64,000 nucleotides of DNA from Polycyclovorans algicola TG408 (GTDB taxonomy: Bacteria > Pseudomonadota > Gammaproteobacteria > Nevskiales > Nevskiaceae), in NCBI RefSeq assembly GCF_000711245.1, contig NZ_JOMH01000001.1, positions 1,544,830 to 1,608,829 on the forward strand, in the 5' to 3' direction. Every line of letters starts with the position of its first letter. Position 1 is the stretch's first letter. The notes beneath the pieces are model-generated. The model searched no databases. It saw only the letters and a program-made list of their open reading frames with translations, and was not told the DNA's origin. Both the position numbers and the translations under genes were made by a program. Shown piece by piece: positions 56,302-64,000 of the stretch.

Positions 56302-56712
56302 ATGCAGACCCTGACCATCGGTGCGATTGCGAAGCAGGCCGGCGTGGGCATTGACACCATCCGCTACTACGAGCGCTCGGGGCTACTGCCCAAGCCGCAG
56401 CGGCGCGCCTCGGGGTACCGCGATTATTCGGCTGGGACGGTGAAGCAGTTGCGCTTCATCCGCCGGGCCAAGGACCTGGGCTTCACGCTGGAGGAGATTG
56501 GCGAGCTGATGTCGCTGTCGGTGCAGCGCGATGACGGGGTCAAGGGCGTCAAGGCGGCTGCCGAAACCAGGCTGGCGGTGGTGGAGACCAAGATCAAGGC
56601 GCTCCAGCGCATCCGGCTGGGTCTCAAGAAGCTCATTGCCGCTTGCCCCGGCGACGGACGTTTGGACCAGTGCCCGATCATCGCGGCGCTGAGCACGGAG
56701 GACGCAGCATGA
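56302..56712 (+). CDS. MerR-family heavy-metal-responsive regulator
   Basis: 136 residues after TGGAG. Winged [38 protein letters not shown], dimerisation helix [21 protein letters not shown] and the metal loop [14 protein letters not shown] with C115 and C124 (CX8C). CueR of E. coli has CX7C, so the loop is one residue longer. There is no Cys in the equivalent of position 77, which argues for a monovalent ion such as Cu(I)/Ag(I). It overlaps the ATPase gene by ATGA and presumably controls it and itself from the operator upstream. Confidence 0.9.
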   Translation: MQTLTIGAIAKQAGVGIDTIRYYERSGLLPKPQRRASGYRDYSAGTVKQLRFIRRAKDLGFTLEEIGELMSLSVQRDDGVKGVKAAAETRLAVVETKIKALQRIRLGLKKLIAACPGDGRLDQCPIIAALSTEDAA

Positions 56713-59060
56713 AGGACTGCCACAAGCACCACACCCCGGCCGGATCATCCGGTCATGGGGACCACGCTGCCCCGGCCGTCGATCCGGTGTGCGGCATGCA
56801 GGTGAGCCCTGCAACCGCGCTGCGTCATGACCATGGCGGGTCGGCACACTTCTTTTGCAGTACGGGTTGCCGGGAGACCTTCAAGGCAAGCCCCGAACGG
56901 TATCTGACGCCGCCTGCCGAGCAACCGCCCGCGCCCGCAGGCACGATCTTCACCTGCCCGATGCACCCGGAGGTTCGGCAGGTTGGCCCCGGCGGCTGCC
57001 CGAAATGCGGCATGGCGCTGGAACCGGCAACGCCCACGCTGAACGACGGCGAGAATCATGAACTGACGGACATGACCCGGCGGTTTTGGATCAGCCTGAT
57101 GTTGAGTGCGCCCGTGCTGGTGCTGACCATGAGCGAGATGATTCCGGCCCTCGATCTCAGTCGCCGGATGGGTCATGCCCTGTCGGCCTGGGTGCAGTTC
57201 GGACTGGCGACACCCGCCGTGTTGTGGGCCGGTTGGCCGTTCTTCGTACGCGGCTGGCAGTCGCTGGTGCACCGCAGTCTCAACATGTTTTCGCTGATTG
57301 CGCTTGGCGTCGGTGCGGCCTATGGGTTCAGCCTTGCGGCCCTGTTGTTGCCCGACTGGCTGCCCGCGTCCATCCGTATGGCCAACGGTATGCCGCCGCT
57401 GTACTTCGAGGCGGCCGCGGTGATCGTCACCCTGGTGCTGTTGGGCCAGGTGCTCGAGTTGCGTGCGCGCTCGCAAACGTCCAACGCCATTCGCTCGCTG
57501 CTGGCGTTGGCGCCAAAACGAGCCCATCGTCTCGACGAACAGGGCAACGAAACCGACACCGATCTTGAGCAGATTCAGGTGGGCGACCGATTGCGGGTAC
57601 GGCCGGGCGAGAAGCTGCCGGTGGACGGCACCGTGCTGGAAGGGGCCAGTCACGTCGATGAAGCCATGCTCACCGGTGAACCCGATCCGGTGCGCAAAGG
57701 CCCGGGCAGCGAGGTGACCGGCGGTACCCTCAATGGCTCCGGCAGCCTGGTCATTCGTGCCGAGAAGGTGGGTGCCGACACGCTGCTGTCGCAGATTGTT
57801 CACATGGTCGCCGAGGCCCAGCGCTCGCGGGCGCCGATCCAGCGGCTGGCTGATCAGGTGTCGGCCTGGTTTGTTCCCGCCGTCGTCGTCATCGCTGTGC
57901 TTGCTGCCGTCGTGTGGGCGGTCTTCGGGCCGCCGCCTGCGGTGGCGCACGCCCTGGTGGTGGCCGTGTCGGTGTTGATCATCGCCTGCCCCTGCGCCCT
58001 CGGACTGGCGACGCCGATGTCGATCATGGTCGGTGTTGGCCGCGGCGCCCACGAGGGCGTGCTGATCAAGGATGCGGCGGCGCTGGAGGCGCTGGAACGT
58101 GTCGATACGCTGGTGGTCGACAAGACCGGCACACTCACCGAAGGCAAGCCCAGCTTGCAGGCGGTGGTGCCGCTGGCCGGATTTTCAGAACGCGAACTGC
58201 TGACGCTTGCCGTGGCTGTGGAATCGGCCAGCGAACATCCGCTGGCACGGTCCATCGTTGACGGCGCCAAAGCCAGAGGCATCGACTCGGCGCCCGCGGT
58301 CTTCGACTTTGAATCGGATCCCGGTCTGGGCGTCTGGGGGACCGCCAGTGGGCACTCGGTACGGGTGGGCAACGCCAAGCTCATGGCACGACACCAGGTC
58401 GAGACCCGCGAATTGCTGCGGCATGCCGACGCTTTTCGCGACCGGGGCCTGACGACGGTCTTTGTGGCGGTGGACGGCAAGCCGGCCGGTCTGCTGGGTA
58501 TCGCTGACGCCATCAAGGCCACCAGTGCCGATGCCGTGAAGGCGCTGAAAGGCGAAGGCATCCGCATCATCATGCTCACCGGCGACAACGCCCGCACGGC
58601 GCAAGCTGTCGCCGACGCCCTGGGGCTGGATGAAGTGATTGCCGACGTGCTGCCGGCTGACAAGGCCAGTGTGGTCAGGCGCCTGCAAGCCGAAGGCCGA
58701 ACCGTTGCAATGGCCGGTGACGGCGTGAACGATGCCCCGGCGCTGGCCCAGGCGCAGGTCGGTATCGCCATGGGCACAGGCACCGACGTCGCCATGCAAT
58801 CCGCAGGCGTCACCCTGCTCAAGGGCGACTTGCGCGGCATCAGCAAGGCGGTTCGGCTGTCGCGGGACACGATGACCAACATTCGCCAGAACCTGTTCTT
58901 TGCGTTTGCCTACAACGCGCTTGGCGTTCCGATTGCGGCCGGCCTGCTGTTTCCGGTCTTTGGTGTGCTGCTGTCGCCGATGATCGCCAGCGTGGCCATG
59001 AGCCTGAGTTCCGTTTCGGTGATTGCCAATGCCCTGCGGATGCGCAAGGCCCGCTTATGA
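56709..59060 (+). CDS. Copper-translocating P1B-type ATPase with YHS and heavy-metal-binding N-domains
   Basis: 783 residues. The N-terminus is His-rich (DCHKHHTP...HGDH), then a YHS-type domain DPVCGM (C28) with C50/C54, then a heavy-metal-binding module [11 protein letters not shown]...CPKCGM (81-102). No classical CXXC HMA domain is present. Membrane region: CPC at 427-429 ([13 protein letters not shown]). Phosphorylation Asp D471 in [11 protein letters not shown], nucleotide motif SEHPLA, hinge MLTGDN and [22 protein letters not shown] are all intact. Pumps Cu(I)/Ag(I) out of the cytoplasm. It is cotranscribed with the MerR gene and ends the metal cluster. Confidence 0.95.
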   Translation: MKDCHKHHTPAGSSGHGDHAAPAVDPVCGMQVSPATALRHDHGGSAHFFCSTGCRETFKASPERYLTPPAEQPPAPAGTIFTCPMHPEVRQVGPGGCPKCGMALEPATPTLNDGENHELTDMTRRFWISLMLSAPVLVLTMSEMIPALDLSRRMGHALSAWVQFGLATPAVLWAGWPFFVRGWQSLVHRSLNMFSLIALGVGAAYGFSLAALLLPDWLPASIRMANGMPPLYFEAAAVIVTLVLLGQVLELRARSQTSNAIRSLLALAPKRAHRLDEQGNETDTDLEQIQVGDRLRVRPGEKLPVDGTVLEGASHVDEAMLTGEPDPVRKGPGSEVTGGTLNGSGSLVIRAEKVGADTLLSQIVHMVAEAQRSRAPIQRLADQVSAWFVPAVVVIAVLAAVVWAVFGPPPAVAHALVVAVSVLIIACPCALGLATPMSIMVGVGRGAHEGVLIKDAAALEALERVDTLVVDKTGTLTEGKPSLQAVVPLAGFSERELLTLAVAVESASEHPLARSIVDGAKARGIDSAPAVFDFESDPGLGVWGTASGHSVRVGNAKLMARHQVETRELLRHADAFRDRGLTTVFVAVDGKPAGLLGIADAIKATSADAVKALKGEGIRIIMLTGDNARTAQAVADALGLDEVIADVLPADKASVVRRLQAEGRTVAMAGDGVNDAPALAQAQVGIAMGTGTDVAMQSAGVTLLKGDLRGISKAVRLSRDTMTNIRQNLFFAFAYNALGVPIAAGLLFPVFGVLLSPMIASVAMSLSSVSVIANALRMRKARL

Positions 59061-59180
59061 GCGCGTCTGTCGAATCGGCACGCCTACAGGGTGATCGGCT
59101 TGCCCGCGTCCAACCTTGAGATGCGCTTGTTTCGGGACGCAGGTGCCTGCCGATTCACCAACAAAGTCAACATGCTCACC

Positions 59181-59687
59181 TCACGGCGGCGGCGGCGGCG
59201 CGCGCCAGTCGTCGCCGATGCGTCTGGCCTCCGCCTCGGCGCTGAGCAAGTCGCCATTCGCACCATGGTCTGCGGTAACGGCGCGCCAGCCGCCGTCGGC
59301 ATTGCGGCAGGCGGTGGCGCTCTGGCGTTGCGGCGGATCGGCCAGGTGGCTGACGTCAAATGATCGGCAGTGGCGGCCATCGGCGTGGCGCCGGGTGTCC
59401 AGCGGCCGCACTTCAATCACCGCATCGTTGGCAATCAGGGTGACGACGTGGCCCGACGGCGTGACCTCCAGCGCGCCGCTGTCCAGCGCCAGTGCGACGA
59501 TATCGACGCCGGGTGCAGCGACGTCGCGGTCGCGCAGGTTCCAGCCCAGCGCGATGGCGCCGATCAGCGCGGCAATCCCTGCCAACCGGGCGCGGCGTAT
59601 CCAGTGCAGGCCGCGTTCCCACCACGGCCGGGGCTTGCGCGCGGCGTCGTGGGCGGTCTGGCGGCGGCGGGGGTCAGCGTTGGGCAT
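59181..59687 (-). CDS. Membrane-anchored protein with a 17-kDa surface-antigen-like C-terminal domain
   Basis: 168 residues. A single membrane helix (LAGIAALIGAIALGW, ~35-50) follows a basic cytoplasmic N-terminus. The C-terminal pattern RHCRSFDVSHLADPP...SATACRNADGGWRAV resembles the CREY...TACRQPDGTWR motif of the 17-kDa antigen/RT0821 family. Function unknown. The 120 bp after the ATPase and 160 bp before the sulfatase gene show no other gene. Confidence 0.6.
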   Translation of the reverse strand: MPNADPRRRQTAHDAARKPRPWWERGLHWIRRARLAGIAALIGAIALGWNLRDRDVAAPGVDIVALALDSGALEVTPSGHVVTLIANDAVIEVRPLDTRRHADGRHCRSFDVSHLADPPQRQSATACRNADGGWRAVTADHGANGDLLSAEAEARRIGDDWRAPPPPP

Positions 59688-59849
59688 GCAGGGTTTCCGG
59701 CGGCAGGCGTTTTGTTGGCACAGGGTTTGTGAGGGCGCGACGCCGCTCGCGCGCCAGCAACTGTGTGCGCGATTGAAGCACGGCGATGGATGCGGCCCCC
59801 AAACGGGCTCGTTTGCGGTGCCGCAACCATCAGGCGCGGGCCCACCGTT

Positions 59850-61847
59850 TCAAGGGGATGCCGACGGGCCGTAGGCGGCGGCGCGATACAGCCAGTCCCC
59901 CAACTGCGCCGAGCCTTTCAGCGTGGCCGTGGCCGCCTCGGGCGGCGTTGAGGGGCCCGACAGGGTGTTGCCCTGCACCGCCCAGCGTTCGGCGTGGCCG
60001 CCGGGGTGCAGCACGTCCAGCGTGTCGTCTTCGAGCCAGCCGTGGCGGTTGTCGAATTGCAAGATGGCGCGCGGTACCGGGCCGCCTGCAATGCCGAACT
60101 CGGGCAGGGTGCTGCTGAGGTCGCGGCCCGGAAACGGCACCGTCGCGCTGACGCCCATCACCGACAGCAAGGTGGGGGCTAGGTCGATCTGGCTGGCGAG
60201 GCTGGTGATGGTCTGCGGCGCGATGTCGGCGCCCACCAGCAGGCCGGGAATCTGAAACCGGCGCAGCGGAATCACGTCGTCGCCGTACATGCGCACATCG
60301 TGATCGGCCACCACCATGATCAGCGTGTTGGCAAACCAGGGCTGGGTGGCGGCCGTGTCCAGAAAGCGGCCCAGCGCAAAGTCGGCGTAGCGCACCGCGC
60401 CCTCGACCGTGCCGGTTACTGCGGCGTCGGGCGGCAGTCGATCGGGGGGGAAATCAAACGGGGTGTGGTTGGACGAGGTGAACACCAGTTTGAAGAACGC
60501 CTGGTCGCGGTCATGCAGCGCGGCGGTTTCGGCCAGCGCACGGTCGAACAAGTCTTCGTCGGACACGCCCCAGCTTCCGGTGTGATGGGGGTTTACGTAG
60601 TCGTCGCGGTCAATCACCGAGTCGAAGCCGTTGCCCTGAAAGAAGCCGCGCATGTTGTCGAAATGTGAGCCGCCGCCGTAGATGAACTGGTTGTCGTAGC
60701 CCTGGGTGGCCAACACGCTGGCCAGGGTGGTGAAGCCGCTTTGTGCGCCTTCGCGTTTCAGGACGGCTGGCGCCGGCGAGGGGGGAAAGCCGGCCACGAT
60801 GGCTTCAAGGCCACGTGCCGAGCGGGTGCCGGTGGCGTACAGGCGCTCGAACCACCAGCCGCGGCTGGCCCAGCGGTCCAGTTGCGGGGTGAAACCCTGA
60901 CCGGACAGGCGACCCGAGAAGTCGGCGCCCTGGCTTTCGAGCACGACAATGATCAGGTTCAGCGGTGTGGCGCGCGGCGTCGTGGCGACCTGCCGATGGC
61001 GGGTGGGCGCGGCGGCGGGTGCCTCGGCGAACCGCACATCCATGGCCAGAAAGTCCCGCACGGCGATTTCGCTACGGCCACCATAGATGGCCTCGGCGCT
61101 GCGCTCGTGTTTCTGGGCGTACACCGCGTAACCGAAGCGGTAGCCGCTGTTGAGCGCCAGCTCGTTAATGAGCCCGTCGTTCCAGCGCGCGAACAGGGCC
61201 GGGTTGGCGGGGCGGTGATCGAGGCTGCCGCGAATCATCAACACCGTCGCCACCAGCAGTAGTGGCCAGATCAGCAGCAGGCGCCAGCGCAGCCCCAGCC
61301 CAGACGCAACCGGCGCCAGCACCCAGCGCAGGCCGGCCAGCGTGCCGCCCGCCCACAGCGCCACGCCCAGCAGCAGCGGCAGGCGGAAGCCATTCCACAG
61401 CATCGGCAAGATCTCGCGCAGGTCTTTCAGGTACTCCAGCGCGAGGTGATTGGGCCGTGCCTGGTACTCTGCCAGAAAGCTCGGCGTGGCCAGCTCAAGG
61501 GTCAGCAGTGTCAGCCCGGCGGCGACCCACCAGGCCCGCGTCAGGCGTGTCCAGACCTGGCCGCCGGGGCGCCCCAGCGCCGCCAGTGGCAGCAGCAGAA
61601 TGGGCAGGCTCAGCATCCAGCCGAGGCTGATCAGGTCCACCCGCAGGCCGGTCCACAAAATGCTGCCCCAGGCGCCGGTGGCGGCCACGCGGTCGGCGTA
61701 CAGCCCCAGCAGCAGGCCGCGGGTCAGGGTCCAGAACAGCAGTAATCCCAGGCTGATTAGCGCCAGATCCCGTAGCGGATGAAACCGCAGCGTGGCGTGG
61801 GCGGGGCGGCAGATCAGCGTGGGTGCGGCAAGGGTCAAGATCGTCAT
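59850..61847 (-). CDS. LTA synthase/phosphoglycerol-transferase family membrane sulfatase
   Basis: 665 residues. About five N-terminal transmembrane helices (residues ~25-200) carry a periplasmic sulfatase-fold domain. The metal and nucleophile region is LNLIIVVLESQGADFSG and YATGTRSARGLEAIVAGFPP (candidate Thr/Ser nucleophile). Further ligands are FIYGGGSHFDNMRGFF and MVVADHDVRMYGD. In Gram-negatives such proteins transfer phosphoglycerol or phosphoethanolamine to glycans or lipid A. The start at 61847 is chosen over 61883 by family fit, with low certainty. Confidence 0.88.
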   Translation of the reverse strand: MTILTLAAPTLICRPAHATLRFHPLRDLALISLGLLLFWTLTRGLLLGLYADRVAATGAWGSILWTGLRVDLISLGWMLSLPILLLPLAALGRPGGQVWTRLTRAWWVAAGLTLLTLELATPSFLAEYQARPNHLALEYLKDLREILPMLWNGFRLPLLLGVALWAGGTLAGLRWVLAPVASGLGLRWRLLLIWPLLLVATVLMIRGSLDHRPANPALFARWNDGLINELALNSGYRFGYAVYAQKHERSAEAIYGGRSEIAVRDFLAMDVRFAEAPAAAPTRHRQVATTPRATPLNLIIVVLESQGADFSGRLSGQGFTPQLDRWASRGWWFERLYATGTRSARGLEAIVAGFPPSPAPAVLKREGAQSGFTTLASVLATQGYDNQFIYGGGSHFDNMRGFFQGNGFDSVIDRDDYVNPHHTGSWGVSDEDLFDRALAETAALHDRDQAFFKLVFTSSNHTPFDFPPDRLPPDAAVTGTVEGAVRYADFALGRFLDTAATQPWFANTLIMVVADHDVRMYGDDVIPLRRFQIPGLLVGADIAPQTITSLASQIDLAPTLLSVMGVSATVPFPGRDLSSTLPEFGIAGGPVPRAILQFDNRHGWLEDDTLDVLHPGGHAERWAVQGNTLSGPSTPPEAATATLKGSAQLGDWLYRAAAYGPSASP

Positions 61848-61912
61848 GGGGCCAGTCTGCGAGCCCGCTGCTGACCTCAGCATGGGCCGCGCATGAACGC
61901 TTGTTAACCCGC

Positions 61913-63241
61913 TCAGCGATCGCCCACTTTGTCGGCATAGAAGCGTGAACCGCCATCGTTGAGCGGCAGGGCAATGCCCAGCTCCACTTCAAAGTTGACC
62001 AGTCTGCGGGGGCGCAGGCGCAGGCCGGCATTGAGACTCAGGTGCGGGGTGCCGGTGATGGCCTCGCCCGGATACACGGCGTTGCCCATCTCCAGCCCGA
62101 TGGTGCCGCGCAGGCTGTCCCAGATCAGCGGCCGCATGAACTGGATTTGCGCGAGGTAGAACTGCTGGCCCTCGAACGACCGGCGGTCAAAGCCTCTGAG
62201 TCCGTCGTTGCCGCCTAGCGCGAACGCGGGTCGGTTGCTGAGGCCGTTAATCGACAGGCCGTAGCGCAGCCCGAAGTCCAGTGTTTGGTGGGCGCGCATG
62301 CCGATGGCCAGTGACCGATTCCAGTCGGCCGTCAGCAATGCGTAGCTGTAGTCGGAGCCCAGCGATTGACCGGCCACCTCGTAGCGCAGGGAGAGTTGTT
62401 GCCCCTGGTCACTGAAGATCTGGTTATGAAAGCGGCGATAGTCCAGTTGGGTCACCAGCGCGTAGCTGGTGCCGTAGGCGCGAACCTGTTCGTTGCCGGC
62501 GATCTGGTGGTTGCGCCACAGCGGACCGGCGCTGAGGGTCCAGCCCTGGCTGGCGCTGCCGTCTTGCCCTAGCGCGTAGGTGGCCAACAGTTCGGCCTCG
62601 TTCAGCGTTTCATCGTAGACGGCAGGGTCGATAAACGGGGTGACACTGTGCGACACGCCGCCGCGCAAGCCGACATGGTTTCCGAGCAGAAACGGCGCGC
62701 TGTAGCGGGCGCGATAGCTCTGCTCCCGGCCGCGGTCGGCGTCGTTCGAGTCGCGGCTGCGGCCCAGCATTCTGAGGCTGTGATTCAGCCCCCAGAGGTT
62801 GCTCCAGCGGAGTTCGGCGCCCACGCTGTTTTGCCCGTCGCTGTTTGCCGACAGGCGCGGGTAGGCTTGCAGGTACCACTTTTCGGCCACGGTGAAGGTC
62901 AGTTCAATGCCGCTGTCCACGGTTTCGTGGTCCACCGCCACCGAGCGGAACAGCCCCAGGTCTTGAATGGCCTGGCGACTGGCCTCGACCTGCGCGTCGT
63001 CGTAAGCGTCGCCAACCCTGACCTTGAGTTCGCGCAGCAGGGTGGACGGCTGGGTGATTCGGTTGCCGGCAAAATGGATGTCGCGCACGATCAGTGGCTG
63101 GGCCGCCGCAAGCCCGCTGATCAGCATCAGCCCCAGCAGCGCCAGGGCGGCAAACCGACGGCCAGGTGGCCGCGCCGGGCGCAGCGTCAATCCCGCTGAA
63201 ATACAGTGACCGGCGGCGAAAAAGAGCGGACGTGTATTCAT
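61913..63241 (-). CDS. BamA/TamA-superfamily outer-membrane protein with one POTRA domain
   Basis: 442 residues. A signal (ALALLGLMLISGLAAAQ) is followed by one POTRA-type domain (IVRDIHFAGNRITQPSTLLRELKVRVGDAYDDAQV...LGLFRSVAVD) and then a D15-type 16-strand barrel with GGNDGLRGFDRRSFEGQ, the family's VRGY/F-like loop motif. BamA has five POTRAs and TamA three, so this is a reduced relative of unknown cargo. It lies 66 bp upstream of the sulfatase gene on the same strand. Confidence 0.87.
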   Translation of the reverse strand: MNTRPLFFAAGHCISAGLTLRPARPPGRRFAALALLGLMLISGLAAAQPLIVRDIHFAGNRITQPSTLLRELKVRVGDAYDDAQVEASRQAIQDLGLFRSVAVDHETVDSGIELTFTVAEKWYLQAYPRLSANSDGQNSVGAELRWSNLWGLNHSLRMLGRSRDSNDADRGREQSYRARYSAPFLLGNHVGLRGGVSHSVTPFIDPAVYDETLNEAELLATYALGQDGSASQGWTLSAGPLWRNHQIAGNEQVRAYGTSYALVTQLDYRRFHNQIFSDQGQQLSLRYEVAGQSLGSDYSYALLTADWNRSLAIGMRAHQTLDFGLRYGLSINGLSNRPAFALGGNDGLRGFDRRSFEGQQFYLAQIQFMRPLIWDSLRGTIGLEMGNAVYPGEAITGTPHLSLNAGLRLRPRRLVNFEVELGIALPLNDGGSRFYADKVGDR

Positions 63242-63329
63242 GGCGCCATCTTCGGCGCCGACCACTGACCTTCAGATGGTCGCCGGGTTAACGTTGCTTC
63301 ATGAAACGCAGCGGCCTCGCGGCGCGCCG

Positions 63330-64000
63330 CTACAAGGCGGGCAAGGTGACCGACAACTGCGCGCCCGCCGTGCGAGCCACAATCGACGCCTCGCCACCGT
63401 GCAGCCGGGCAATGGCGCGCACCAAGGTCAGGCCCAGGCCGTGACCCGGGGTCTGACGAGCGCGGTCGCCGCGCACCATGCGATTGAAGGCCTGCTCGGG
63501 GTTGGCGACGCCGGGGCCTTCGTCGCTGACCTCGACCACCGCAGTGTTCTCCTCGCGGCGCAGCGACAAGGTCACCGTCTGACCGGCCGGGCCGTACTTC
63601 AGTGCGTTGTCGAGCAGGTTGATGACGCACTGGAACAAGAGATGGCGATCGCCCCGCACCGTGCAATCGAGATCCGGCAGGTGCAGGTCGAGGCGCATGT
63701 TGCGCGCCCCGGCCTCAGCCTCGTAGAGCGATACGGCGTCCTGCAACACAGTGCTGAGCGACACGGTGGCGAACTGCGCGCGTGCCACCCCGGCCTCCAC
63801 GGTCGCCAGTTGCAGCAAGGCGTTGAAGGTGCCCAGCACCCGGTCGATTTCAGCCAGCGTGTCGTTTAGCCAGTCGTGCAGTTGGTGCGCAGGCGGGGGT
63901 TGCCGCAGCGCCGCTTCCAGCCGCGCGCGGTGACGGGTCAGCGGTGAGCGCAGGTCATGGGCAATGGCATCGGTGGTGCCGCGCACACTGGCAATGAGCT
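63330..64000 (-). CDS. Sensor histidine kinase, C-terminal part (5' end outside the window)
   Basis: Frame continues past the right edge (reads LIASVRGTTDAIAHDLRSPL). The dimerisation/phosphoacceptor His is in IAHDLRSPLTRHRARLEAA. ATPase boxes: N-box CVINLLDNALKYGP, G1 DEGPGVAN, G2 GHGLGLTLVRAIARLHGG. The ADAIAHDLRTPL-type H-box belongs to kinases of the HAMP-containing EnvZ/CopS class. Sensor and response regulator are not visible. Proximity to the metal cluster is suggestive, but the signal is unknown. Confidence 0.9.
   Translation of the reverse strand, partial: LIASVRGTTDAIAHDLRSPLTRHRARLEAALRQPPPAHQLHDWLNDTLAEIDRVLGTFNALLQLATVEAGVARAQFATVSLSTVLQDAVSLYEAEAGARNMRLDLHLPDLDCTVRGDRHLLFQCVINLLDNALKYGPAGQTVTLSLRREENTAVVEVSDEGPGVANPEQAFNRMVRGDRARQTPGHGLGLTLVRAIARLHGGEASIVARTAGAQLSVTLPAL

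Overview
The window looks like the chromosome of a GC-rich gammaproteobacterium, probably near Xanthomonadales/Nevskiales. This rests on the order pncC-recA-recX-alaS-lysC-csrA-tRNA, rplM-rpsI, pilT-pilU, ppsA divergent from ppsR, rsmJ and sixA, and on high-GC third codon positions throughout. The genus cannot be named from the sequence alone.

Layout. 1-500: 3' end of a mobile-element recombinase that reads into a tRNA-Glu gene, the apparent edge of an integrated element, followed by a tRNA-Ala/tRNA-Glu pair. 0.6-14 kb: housekeeping genes (ppsA/ppsR, pgm, gamma-carbonic anhydrase, sixA, rsmJ, Nudix and MazG hydrolases, degV, dapB). 14.6-16.3 kb: a membrane cassette with cytochrome-oxidase subunit III- and IV-like proteins but no catalytic subunit. 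16.3-17.5 kb: two DNA glycosylases. 17.7-19.6 kb: a desaturase-reductase-ferredoxin fusion. 19.6-24.3 kb: rpiA, a PLP-binding protein and three tandem PilT/PilU-type ATPases. 24.5-31 kb: rplM-rpsI, tRNA-Gln, ada-alkB, thiolase, an amino-acid dehydrogenase, pncC, recA-recX. 32-37.3 kb: a large inverted-repeat element, an unusually long alaS, lysC and csrA. 37.3-37.9 kb: tRNA-Arg, tRNA-Ser, tRNA-Arg and a duplicated tRNA 3' end.

37.9-59.06 kb is a heavy-metal resistance region read in one direction. It has a Zn/Co/Cd-type CzcCBA efflux system, HupE-like and small His-rich proteins, an MFS transporter, a CopL-like Cys/His protein, a Cu/Ag-type CusCBA system, a third outer-membrane factor coupled to a multicopper oxidase, and a MerR regulator overlapping a copper-type P-ATPase. 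The two RND pumps can be assigned to different metals from their transmembrane-4 motifs and, for CusA, a conserved Met triad. The window ends with a 17-kDa-antigen-like protein, an LTA-synthase-family sulfatase, a BamA/TamA-like barrel and a truncated sensor kinase.

The most unusual items are a roughly 120-residue AT-richer in-frame insertion inside alaS, with a heptanucleotide repeat in the same gene; the ~480 bp palindromic element between recX and alaS; the tRNA-Arg 3'-end duplication at the border of the metal region; the three-domain desaturase fusion; and a small conserved-looking gene hidden antisense to the start of the Nudix gene.
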